The notes beneath the pieces were generated by a model. It was given only the letters and a program-made list of their open reading frames with translations. It was not told the origin of the DNA and did not search any database. The translations under genes were made by a program, and so were the position numbers. A DNA stretch of 5,520 nucleotides, taken from the NCBI GenBank assembly GCA_964434425.1, contig CAYSVH010000038.1, positions 1-5,520 on the forward strand, in the 5' to 3' direction. Positions 1 through 4,976 of this stretch are shown piece after piece (within the stretch, counting starts at the first letter, position 1; the number at the start of each line of letters is the position of its first letter). This DNA comes from CALMEC01 sp964434425 (GTDB lineage Bacteria; Actinomycetota; Thermoleophilia; Miltoncostaeales; Miltoncostaeaceae).

Positions 1-28
1 ACTCATATGCGGCCGAATCCCAGTGAAA

Positions 29-682
29 CTACCCACGTGAATGCCAGAAGAACCCGAGTTTCTGGGTCAGCAACAGGCCACCGGGTCCCGCGGGGGCGAC
101 GACCCGCGAGGTGAGCCGCATGAGCTCGGCGAGGATGGTGCCGAGGAGTCGGCGCCCAGGTTGTGTCAGCGCGTCATCGGCCCACGGACCGTCGGGGTCC
201 GTGAGACCCTCCACCATGCGGTCCAGCACGCGGGCTGCCGTGAAGGCCGCCTCCGCCAGCTCGTCGACCGCCGCCACGAGCGTCTCGTCGCCCAGCGCCT
301 GCAGCGCGGTCTCACCGTCGAGGAGGCAGGAGAGCGGGTGATCGTCGAGGTCGGCGACGAGATCACCGGGGTCGACACCGGACAGCGGCTCACCGCGCAG
401 GTGGTGGAGGAGAAGCAGCGCTGACGCACGGTCGGGTTTCTGCGCAACCTCATTCAGGGCTGAGGAGTGGAGCGACGACTCGGCGTCCGGCTCGGCGTTG
501 TTGCCGTGCCCCGTCTCGCGCAGCCACCGGGCGACCTCGGCGGCATCGAACAGGAGGGGGCGCTCCTGTTCGGGCTGGGGGAACGGGTGGTCGGAGCCGG
601 CGAAGCGCGAGCGCCACATCGACACGACGGGTCGCCGCACCTGAGCCAGGTCGGCGATCCCCCGCATGGTCAGCGTCGGCAC
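29..682 (-). CDS. Probable truncated N-terminal part of an N-6 DNA methylase-like protein (217 aa)
   Basis: The GTG start at 682 is chosen because GGGAGGTGG lies just upstream (687-695, minus strand). The open frame continues further upstream, but that part is antisense to the HEAKH gene. Residues 1-60 (PTLTMRGIADLAQVRRPVV, then SMWRSRF, FDAAEVARWLRE and TGHGNN) look like a small helix-turn-helix followed by the linker that opens large actinobacterial N-6 DNA methylases. Residues 60-205 are a helical, Leu/Ala/Asp-rich segment with LHHLRGEPL and an ELMRLTSR...PAGPGG stretch. Those family members are usually several times longer and carry a SAM-binding site and an NPPW-type catalytic motif; neither is present here. 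After LLLTQ the sequence changes to KLGFFWHSRG and stops at 29-31, as if cut by an insertion or deletion. It is divergent from the HEAKH cluster. Family placement is from remembered resemblance. A free-standing HTH regulator is the alternative. Confidence 0.6.
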   Translation of the reverse strand: MPTLTMRGIADLAQVRRPVVSMWRSRFAGSDHPFPQPEQERPLLFDAAEVARWLRETGHGNNAEPDAESSLHSSALNEVAQKPDRASALLLLHHLRGEPLSGVDPGDLVADLDDHPLSCLLDGETALQALGDETLVAAVDELAEAAFTAARVLDRMVEGLTDPDGPWADDALTQPGRRLLGTILAELMRLTSRVVAPAGPGGLLLTQKLGFFWHSRG

Positions 683-719
683 GTTTCCACCTCCCTTCAC
701 CCGGACCGTTGTCGGCACG

Positions 720-748
720 ACGCTAGCGCGTTGGGAGCATCTGAGCAA
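720..748 (-). promoter_or_regulatory. Candidate sigma-70-type promoter of the methylase-like gene
   Basis: On the minus strand, TTGCTC (743-748) and TAGCGT (720-725) are separated by exactly 17 bases and fit actinobacterial -35 and TAnnnT -10 boxes. Transcription would start near 713, giving a leader of about 30 bases before the GTG at 682 with its strong ribosome binding site. Confidence 0.5.
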
Positions 749-775
749 CTGATATCTGATAAGTGGATTTATCAG
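749..775. promoter_or_regulatory. Candidate operator: repeated CTGATA half-sites between two divergent promoters
   Basis: CTGATAT (749-755) is followed directly by CTGATAA (756-762), then six bases, then TTATCAG (769-775). The last two form a perfect 7-bp inverted repeat in an AT-rich island within GC-rich DNA. The array lies between the two facing -35 boxes at 743-748 and 785-790, so a dimeric repressor bound here could control both directions. The binding protein is unknown; the HTH-bearing neighbour is one possibility (inference). Confidence 0.45.
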
Positions 776-784
776 AGGATCATC

Positions 785-813
785 TTGACTTTGATCCCGA
801 GCGGATCGATGCT
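785..813 (+). promoter_or_regulatory. Candidate promoter of the first HEAKH gene
   Basis: TTGACT (785-790, five of six consensus -35 bases) is followed after 17 bases by GATGCT (808-813), a weak -10 that keeps the A at position 2 and the final T. Transcription would start near 820 and leave a leader of about 37 bases before the ATG at 857. Confidence 0.5.
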
Positions 814-856
814 GGTCAGGCAAGTGAGACACGGCATCGGACGGGGAGGGAACGGA

Positions 857-1555
857 ATGACACAGGGTGGCAGCATGGCCGGGGCGGTCTGGTTGGATCA
901 GCCCGTCCCGAGCATCACGAACGGTGTTTCCTCGTGCGAGTCCGATCGGGCCGACCGCGGGGCGACGCTCCTGTCGCAGGGGCTCGAGCAGGCGCCGCGA
1001 CGTCGTAAGCGCCTCACGATGCGTATCAGCGAGCGCTTCGGGGGGCGCGGAGACGAGATCCGGGACATCGTCGGGGACGTGATGCGCGAGTACCTGCCGT
1101 CCTATGACGCGGGCGTGCTCGTCATCGTCTCGCCACACGATGAGTACGGGGACGGATACTGGCGACGTCGTCGCGGTGCGCGCGTCGTGCCGACCGGGGT
1201 CGCGTACCGCGACGGCTGGATCTCGATGCCGCACACGATGCCTGTGAGCGCGGTGTACCTGATCGAACTGTGGGTCCCGATGGACCCCGCCGCGGCGGCT
1301 TGGCCCTACTTCGATTGGGGATCGCCGCGTCGTTGGACGAGACGCAATCCGCCGTCGCGACGCCCACGGGCGTGGCCGGTGCATCGCTACGACGACTGGC
1401 GGGAGGAACTTGTGTCGATCGTCGCGCATGAGGCGAAGCACGTTCTCGACTACTCCCGCCACCGAAGCGGGCACCCACTCCCGCACCACCCCGAGGTCGG
1501 GGCGGAGCGCGCAGCGCATCGAGCCGTCGAGGCGTACCGGCGGAAGCGGAGGTGA
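857..1555 (+). CDS. Uncharacterised HEAKH-motif putative metallopeptidase, copy 1 (232 aa)
   Basis: The ATG at 857 is preceded by GGGGAGGG (843-850) at six bases, so the longer upstream frame is not needed. Residues 1-50 are low in recognisable structure. Residues 51-232 form the conserved core shared with the second copy at 2330-3010: LTMRISERFGGRGDEI, VLVIVSPHDEYGDG, then ELWVPMD, WPYFDWGSPRR, RAWPVHRY and W..ELV. The key feature is H191-E-A-K-H195, an HExxH zinc-binding motif, followed by LD and by Glu residues at 213, 217 and 225 that are also present in copy 2. One of these could be the third zinc ligand, as in gluzincins and ImmA/IrrE-like peptidases. There is no signal peptide or membrane segment, so it is probably cytoplasmic. 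Peptidase activity is inferred from the motif. I cannot assign it to a named family; an ImmA-like, SprT-like or inactive zinc-fold protein is possible. Confidence 0.75.
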   Translation: MTQGGSMAGAVWLDQPVPSITNGVSSCESDRADRGATLLSQGLEQAPRRRKRLTMRISERFGGRGDEIRDIVGDVMREYLPSYDAGVLVIVSPHDEYGDGYWRRRRGARVVPTGVAYRDGWISMPHTMPVSAVYLIELWVPMDPAAAAWPYFDWGSPRRWTRRNPPSRRPRAWPVHRYDDWREELVSIVAHEAKHVLDYSRHRSGHPLPHHPEVGAERAAHRAVEAYRRKRR

Positions 1556-1754
1556 CCCGCAGGAGGGCGAGGGGGATGGACAGGATCACGGGTTCCCGCA
1601 TTCGCCGGGTCACCGCGACGGCGGAGGTTTGCTTCGCCGGCCTGACGCGCGGCTCGAACATCACCGGCACGGCGTTCGACGTGGTGCTCGCGTAGCACCG
1701 GCGATGAGGGCGGGTCCGGTGGAGCCACCCTCACACAACAAAGGAGAGAGACAC
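1556..1754 (+). other. Gap with a possible 39-aa ORF and two hairpins
   Basis: No clear gene. A short frame from ATG 1576 to TAG 1693-1695 has AGGAGG at 1561-1566 nine bases upstream and would encode 39 residues beginning MDRITGSRIRRV and ending TGTAFDVVLA. A longer version could start at GTG 1552, overlapping the stop of the HEAKH gene. I recognise no homolog. GGTGCT (1683-1688) and AGCACC (1694-1699) form a 6-bp hairpin over its stop codon. A second hairpin, 1705-1733, has arms TGAGGG and CCCTCA with inner GG/CC and TCC/GGA pairing. Neither is followed by a T run, so they are not convincing terminators; they may fold in the leader of the next gene. Confidence 0.3.
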
Positions 1755-2192
1755 ATGGACCTGAACAACCTCAGCGACTCCGTCGAGGAGCAGAAGATCG
1801 TCTACGTGGAGCGCAAGGGAGGCAACGGGCTCGCGGTCGCGTCGCTCGTGCTCGGAATCATCGGCGTCGTGTTCGGCTTCATCCCGCTCACGTTCTTCAT
1901 CGCGCTGGCGCTGGGCCTCGTCGGCCTGGTGCTCGGCATCCCCGCCATCCTGCGGGCGCGCCGGACCAAGCAGAGCGGGGTGATGGCCTGGACCGGGACC
2001 ATCATCAGTGCCGGGGCCATCGCTCTCGGATGCTGGGGCGCGGTGATCATGGACGATGTCGTCACCGAACTTGATCAGACGATCGAGGAGTTCGACCGCG
2101 ACATGCAGAAGGCGTCCGACGACTACGACCGGGAGATGGAGAAGATCGACCAGGAGATGGAGCGGCTGCAGCAGGACCTGTACACGCCGTGA
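1755..2192 (+). CDS. DUF4190-like small membrane protein with C-terminal coiled coil (145 aa)
   Basis: The ATG at 1755 has AAAGGAGAG (1740-1748) at six bases; the longer upstream frame is overlapping noise. After a short charged N-terminus there are two hydrophobic stretches, residues about 26-44 and 46-66, rich in Gly, Leu, Val and Ile (ASLVLGIIGVVFGF, then LALGLVGLVLGIPAIL). A basic loop, RARRTKQSG, follows, then a third hydrophobic segment at 78-99 (GTIISAGAIALGCWGAVIM). The glycine-rich double-hairpin pattern is typical of DUF4190-type actinobacterial membrane proteins. Residues 100-141 are strongly charged, with E/D and K/R spaced like heptads (FDRDMQKASDDYDREMEKID), and predict an amphipathic coiled coil. 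The gene lies between the two HEAKH genes and ends 94 bases before the conserved ATG of copy 2, so co-transcription is likely. Function is unknown; a membrane anchor or assembly partner for the HEAKH proteins is inference only. Confidence 0.85.
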   Translation: MDLNNLSDSVEEQKIVYVERKGGNGLAVASLVLGIIGVVFGFIPLTFFIALALGLVGLVLGIPAILRARRTKQSGVMAWTGTIISAGAIALGCWGAVIMDDVVTELDQTIEEFDRDMQKASDDYDREMEKIDQEMERLQQDLYTP

Positions 2193-2279
2193 GCGGGGAG
2201 GTCGGCGCCGCGGTTCCGGATGCGACGCTGACCTGCCGATACTGCGTCAGACCGACGAGATGCTGGAGACAGGAGGCGT

Positions 2280-2302
2280 GAACGAATGACACAGGGTGCC
2301 AG
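2280..2302 (+). repeat. Direct repeat of the translation-start region (partner at 850-873)
   Basis: The sequence around ATG 2286 (GAACGAATGACACAGGGTG, then CCAG) matches that around ATG 857 (GAACGGAATGACACAGGGTG, then GCAG) except for one inserted base and one substitution. AGGAGG at 2271-2276 precedes it here and GGGGAGGG precedes it there. This is evidence of gene duplication including the start site. Confidence 0.75.
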
Positions 2303-2447
2303 TACTACGCGCGGTCGGATCAGCATCGGTTGCCGACGGATGCTGATCCAGGAGATGAGCCCACCTGGGCGAACGCCATCGCCTCTTTCTTCGGTCGCGG
2401 ACCCTCGTATGAGGGTCCGCGACGCGAACCAAGCGATGGTTTCGTGA
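2286..2447 (+). CDS. Short upstream frame from the conserved start of copy 2 (53 aa), possible leader or frameshift relic
   Basis: ATG 2286 has AGGAGG at 2271-2276 and shares its start sequence with copy 1, giving MTQGAS versus MTQGGS. The frame runs 53 codons to TGA 2445-2447, overlapping GTG 2444 of the copy 2 frame. Beyond the first few residues it does not resemble copy 1. The shared DQ codons (GATCAG at 896 and 2318) lie 39 bases after the ATG in copy 1 but 32 bases after it in copy 2, a net loss of 7 bases that breaks the frame. It may be a translated leader, or simply the old start disconnected by an indel or a sequencing error. Confidence 0.3.
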   Translation: MTQGASTTRGRISIGCRRMLIQEMSPPGRTPSPLSSVADPRMRVRDANQAMVS

Positions 2448-3010
2448 GGACTCACAGGAGCGTCACGGTTCGCGTCGACCCTCGTTTCGGGGATCGCGCG
2501 AAGGAGATCAAGAGGATCATCCGCGGGCTGCTGTATCTGCGCAAGCTGCACTTCGACGACAGCGTCCTCATCACCGTCCTTCCGTGCGACGACTATGAGG
2601 GCGGCACCACCGACTGGGAGAGAGGACGGCAGGTTGCGGTCGGCTGTGCGTTCCCGAACTGTCGGGCGGAGGTCCCTGAGCCCCTGCGCCCCAGTGTGCG
2701 ATATCAGATCGCCCTGTGGTTACCCGTCGACGGTCCGGATCAGGAGTGGCCGCTGTGGGAGTACGGGAGCCCGCGCAGATACAGCGACACCAAGCCGCCC
2801 GACCACAAGCCACGCGGCTGGCCGGTGTTTCGCTACGAATGCTGGCAGGACGAACTCGTGGCGGTCCTCATGCATGAGGCGAAGCACATCCTCGACTTCT
2901 CGTGGGACGACACTCCGGCGCGTCCTGAGATGGAGGCGGAGAAGGAGGCGTTCAGATCGCTCGAGTCGTTTCAACAGAGGGGATCGAGATCGAGGATGGT
3001 GAAGTCGTGA
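2330..3010 (+). CDS. Uncharacterised HEAKH-motif putative metallopeptidase, copy 2 (226 aa from TTG; start uncertain)
   Basis: Homolog of the 857-1555 product across its core: VTVRVDPRFGDRAKEIKR, VLITVLPCDDYEGG, ALWLPVD, WPLWEYGSPRR, RGWPVFRY and W.DELVAVL. The zinc-type motif is H182-E-A-K-H186, followed by ILDF and by Glu 200, 204 and 212, aligned with Glu 213, 217 and 225 of copy 1. Identity is clearly partial, so the duplication is old or the copies diverged quickly. The start is unresolved. The ATG at 2286, equivalent to the start of copy 1 and with its own ribosome binding site, is in another frame and stops at 2445-2447. TTG 2330 is the first start codon in the body frame after the stop at 2279-2281. 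GTG 2444 overlaps the stop of the 2286 frame as GTGA and would allow coupled translation from just before the core. Cytoplasmic; proteolysis is inferred. Confidence 0.72.
   Translation: MPTDADPGDEPTWANAIASFFGRGPSYEGPRREPSDGFVRTHRSVTVRVDPRFGDRAKEIKRIIRGLLYLRKLHFDDSVLITVLPCDDYEGGTTDWERGRQVAVGCAFPNCRAEVPEPLRPSVRYQIALWLPVDGPDQEWPLWEYGSPRRYSDTKPPDHKPRGWPVFRYECWQDELVAVLMHEAKHILDFSWDDTPARPEMEAEKEAFRSLESFQQRGSRSRMVKS
2394..2423. repeat. Perfect 13-bp inverted repeat (hairpin) with 4-base loop
   Basis: GTCGCGGACCCTC (2394-2406) and GAGGGTCCGCGAC (2411-2423) are perfectly complementary around GTAT. No T run follows, so it is not a standard terminator. It sits inside the N-terminal part of copy 2, 20 bases before GTG 2444 and the conserved core. 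In RNA it would be a very stable stem able to affect ribosome passage or re-initiation; in DNA it could be a protein-binding site. Confidence 0.8.
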
Positions 3011-3358
3011 GCCGCCCTGAATCTCCCCGCACCTGTGGCCGGGGCGCGCGATTGCCGGTGACAGGCGGTGATGCAGCGGGGCGACTGGACTGTTCGGGGC
3101 GCGAAGCGCTTCGTTTCTTGTCTCTTCCCGTGCGGGCATGAGCTGAACCGGGTTCCGTCCGTCCGCGTCCGCAACACCTGCAGCCGGCCATCGTCGAGGT
3201 GGGGCTGCGAGCTTCACCGAGCGCCTGGGCGTTGGAGATGCGCATCGCAGACATTCCGCGATCGCAACCAGGGCGGGCGACGCCGCACGGTGGCGTCAGG
3301 CGCACGGATTGCTACCACGCGGACGACACCGCTTGATCAGTAGAACCAAGTCGGGCTC
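3011..3358. other. Intergenic stretch without a convincing gene
   Basis: Frames in this stretch are Arg/Cys/Ser-rich, lack good ribosome binding sites and show no recognisable motif. A short frame from GTG 3007 (overlapping the HEAKH stop) to TGA near 3140 encodes 43 residues of no known type. CCCCG (3025-3029) and CGGGG (3040-3044) form a small stem soon after the HEAKH stop. CGAAGCGCTTCG (3102-3113) is a perfect palindrome followed by a pyrimidine-rich TTTCTTGTCTC stretch that might be a weak terminator for the cluster. It could be degraded remnant sequence. Confidence 0.4.
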
Positions 3359-3387
3359 TGGCCTCTGCCGCCGGTGCCTGGGATAAT
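3359..3387 (+). promoter_or_regulatory. Candidate promoter giving a leaderless nucleotidyltransferase mRNA
   Basis: GATAAT (3382-3387) is a five-of-six -10 box whose expected start point, 6-7 bases downstream, coincides with the A of ATG 3394. The -35 region near 3358-3364 (CTGGCC) is weak. No Shine-Dalgarno sequence precedes the ATG, consistent with leaderless translation, which is common in actinobacteria. Confidence 0.55.
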
Positions 3388-3393
3388 GCATGC

Positions 3394-3726
3394 ATGAACG
3401 GTCTCGCACTCCTTGATCGTCACGCGATCGCACGTGCGTGCGTGGTCCAGGGTGTCGAACGGCTTCGGGTCTTCGGCTCTGTCCTCGCGGACGACTTCGA
3501 CCCCGATACGAGCGATGTCGACTTCCTGGTGGACTTCCAAGCAGATCGGGCTGACCGGTTTACCGACTACTTCGGGCTTCGGGACGCTCTCGTCGAGATT
3601 GTGGGCCGTGAAGTGGATCTCGTCGTCGCAAGCACCGTGCGGAACCCGTACTTCAGGGCGTCCGCGTTCGGGGACGCCCTGGACGTTTTCCGCGCGCCCC
3701 GAGCCGGATCCGGGCCATACATGTAA
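3394..3726 (+). CDS. MNT-type minimal nucleotidyltransferase, possible antitoxin (110 aa)
   Basis: A compact nucleotidyltransferase-fold protein. G28-S29 in VFGSVLADDF, D41 and D43 in SDVDFLVDF, and D75 in EVDLVV give the GSx(n)DxD...D active-site pattern of the polymerase-beta-like superfamily. The length and the NPYFRASAF tail match the MntA/MNT group. In MNT-HEPN toxin-antitoxin modules these proteins neutralise the HEPN toxin by adding nucleotides to it. The active site looks intact. The usual adjacent hepT (DUF86) gene is absent: the 97 bases after the stop hold no HEPN frame. The next gene is an Abi_2 HEPN-superfamily protein in convergent orientation. The C-terminus (RAPRAGSGPYM) looks atypical and may be a changed end. 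It could be an orphan antitoxin, or could act on the neighbouring Abi protein (inference). Confidence 0.88.
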   Translation: MNGLALLDRHAIARACVVQGVERLRVFGSVLADDFDPDTSDVDFLVDFQADRADRFTDYFGLRDALVEIVGREVDLVVASTVRNPYFRASAFGDALDVFRAPRAGSGPYM

Positions 3727-3823
3727 TAGAACGCCTGAAGAGTCCGGGAGTCTCTCGATCACCTGCGGGCTGGTCAGTCCGCCATGGTGGAATGGATGCG
3801 CCGTCTCGTCTAGGAATCGGACG

Positions 3824-4804
3824 TCAGCTCGTCCAGAGATCTTCATCCAGCCAGGTTTCAAGCATGCCCATCGACTCGATTCCGACCGGCGGGTGCTTCG
3901 GAAAGGACCGCAGGTGCATGGCGAGACGTGGTGCCCAGTCTCCGTCCGGAGTGATCGAGCGAAGAAGGTACGCCATGACCGCGAGGGCGCTGTAGGTGCC
4001 GAACTGCTTGGGAGCGTCGTCACGTGTGAGGTGCGCAAGCAACGGCGTCTGCTCGTGGCGTGGACGTTTCGGCGCGGCAACAAGCTTTCGATTGAACAGC
4101 CGAGCATGGTGTGCCGCCAGGTTGCGAACGTAGTTCACTGACGCGATCCAACTCGTCGTCAGCTTCTTCGTGGGTACCTTGAAGGCGTGGGCAATCTCGG
4201 TGGCAATGTCGTTGCGAAGTCCTGCGTAGAGCCGCGAGACCTGCCCGAACTCGAGGATCTCGATGAGCGCCCAGATCGGCATCCTGTTGTCGTACTTGTC
4301 TCGGAAATGCGCGACGAACGCCTCGTCGGAGCTATTTTGTCGTTCCGAGACGTGCTGGGTCCACTCTTGGTGACGACTCGGCATCGATGTTCGGACCGAA
4401 TCTGTGCGCGTTTCAGTGAACGTCGGAGTAAAGATGGCGGGATCCTCGTGAGCGAAGGCCGAGAATCGGCCGAGGACATATCCGATCTGGGTCCGTAGAG
4501 CAAGTTCGATTCGTTCGACGCCTTCGAGAACGATGAGCCTGAGCACTCGATCGAACTCGATGAACCTCGCTGCATCCTCAACTGTGGTGCCGGGGCGATA
4601 GCGGTTCAAGACACGAATTCGCGCACGGCCGTCGTCGTGAACGTGTTCCGACTCCCGGAACGGATAGAGGTAGCCGGTCAGTCGGTAGTAGCCGATCGTC
4701 CGAAGGAGTTCGGCGGCTTGATCGCGGTCGTGGACTCGGGCGCCTCGGTCACGGAGCTTGTCGATCTGTTCGTCGATCGAGAGCCAGGGCTTGGTGTACT
4801 CCAC
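3824..4804 (-). CDS. Abi family protein (Abi_2, AbiD/AbiF-like HEPN abortive-infection protein, 326 aa)
   Basis: The GTG at 4804 has GGAGGAA at 4808-4814 just upstream. Abi_2 landmarks appear in order: KPWLSIDEQIDKLRDRG at the N-terminus, IGYYRLTGYLYPFR (37-50), FDRVLRLIVLEGVERIE then LALRTQI (84-107), PIWALIEILEFGQVSRLY (176-193), and the HEPN ribonuclease motif R227-N228-x3-H232 within YVRNLAAHHARLFNR. The length fits full-length family members, and R, N and H are all kept, so an active RNase is expected. Abi_2 proteins (AbiD, AbiF and relatives) block phage growth by arresting the infected cell; AbiF-type members have been linked to associated non-coding RNAs and to the ancestry of Cas13. 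It is transcribed towards the nucleotidyltransferase gene, with 97 bases between the stops. Its leader contains an intrinsic terminator, so expression may be held low. Codon use looks less GC-biased than in the flanking genes, as expected for an acquired defence gene. Confidence 0.92.
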   Translation of the reverse strand: MEYTKPWLSIDEQIDKLRDRGARVHDRDQAAELLRTIGYYRLTGYLYPFRESEHVHDDGRARIRVLNRYRPGTTVEDAARFIEFDRVLRLIVLEGVERIELALRTQIGYVLGRFSAFAHEDPAIFTPTFTETRTDSVRTSMPSRHQEWTQHVSERQNSSDEAFVAHFRDKYDNRMPIWALIEILEFGQVSRLYAGLRNDIATEIAHAFKVPTKKLTTSWIASVNYVRNLAAHHARLFNRKLVAAPKRPRHEQTPLLAHLTRDDAPKQFGTYSALAVMAYLLRSITPDGDWAPRLAMHLRSFPKHPPVGIESMGMLETWLDEDLWTS

Positions 4805-4819
4805 CTGTTCCTCCGCGCC

Positions 4820-4859
4820 AAATGAAAATCGGCCCGAGCTGTTAAGCGAGCGGGCCGAT
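4820..4859 (-). terminator. Intrinsic terminator or attenuator in the Abi leader
   Basis: On the minus strand, ATCGGCCCG (4859-4851) pairs perfectly with CGGGCCGAT (4836-4828). The loop contains an extra GCT/AGC mini-stem, and TTTTCATTT follows at once. It reads as a rho-independent terminator in the minus direction only. It ends about six bases before the GGAGGAA ribosome binding site of the Abi gene, so transcripts from upstream must pass it to reach that gene. It could also terminate the HesB transcript, 230 bases upstream. Confidence 0.75.
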
Positions 4860-4872
4860 CATGATGCAGGTC

Positions 4873-4901
4873 AGGGTAGCACGGTCGATGCAGATGACGA
4901 A
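4873..4901 (-). promoter_or_regulatory. Candidate promoter for the Abi leader transcript
   Basis: Minus-strand TTCGTC (4896-4901) and TACCCT (4873-4878) are 17 bases apart. The -10 fits TAnnnT; the -35 is weak. Transcription would begin near 4866, immediately before the terminator hairpin, giving a leader of about 62 bases to the GTG at 4804. The weak -35 keeps confidence low. Confidence 0.35.
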
Positions 4902-4921
4902 CTCTCCTCCGTGTGCGCGGC

Positions 4922-4949
4922 GCGAGCGCTCGCCTCTCGCCTCTCGCCA
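4922..4949. repeat. 12-bp palindrome fused to three tandem 7-bp units
   Basis: GCGAGCGCTCGC (4922-4933) is a perfect palindrome. Overlapping it are CTCGCCT (4929-4935), CTCGCCT (4936-4942) and CTCGCCA (4943-4949), head to tail. The array lies upstream of the candidate Abi promoter. The units are much shorter than the repeats of known type III antitoxin RNAs. Confidence 0.6.
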
Positions 4950-4976
4950 CGACCGCGCCAGGAGATCCGGCAACTG

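Noticed and set aside
467..856. N-terminal extension of the first HEAKH frame
   Set aside because: It overlaps the methylase-like gene antisense and the promoter region; ATG 857 has a good ribosome binding site and matches the start of copy 2.
683..1519. Upstream extension of the methylase-like minus-strand frame (279 extra codons)
   Set aside because: It is antisense to the HEAKH gene, its residues are Arg/Pro/His-rich noise, and a strong ribosome binding site marks GTG 682 as the start.
3102..3113. CGAAGCGCTTCG palindrome as a terminator of the HEAKH cluster
   Set aside because: As RNA the stem is only about four pairs with a four-base loop and the following T run is interrupted, so I did not call it as a terminator.
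3068..3343. 91-codon plus-strand frame
   Set aside because: Arg/Cys/Ser-rich composition, no good ribosome binding site and no recognisable motif; typical of chance frames in GC-rich DNA.
3727..3823. Remnant of a hepT (HEPN) gene after the nucleotidyltransferase
   Set aside because: I read this stretch for HEPN-like helices or an RxxxxH-type motif and found none.
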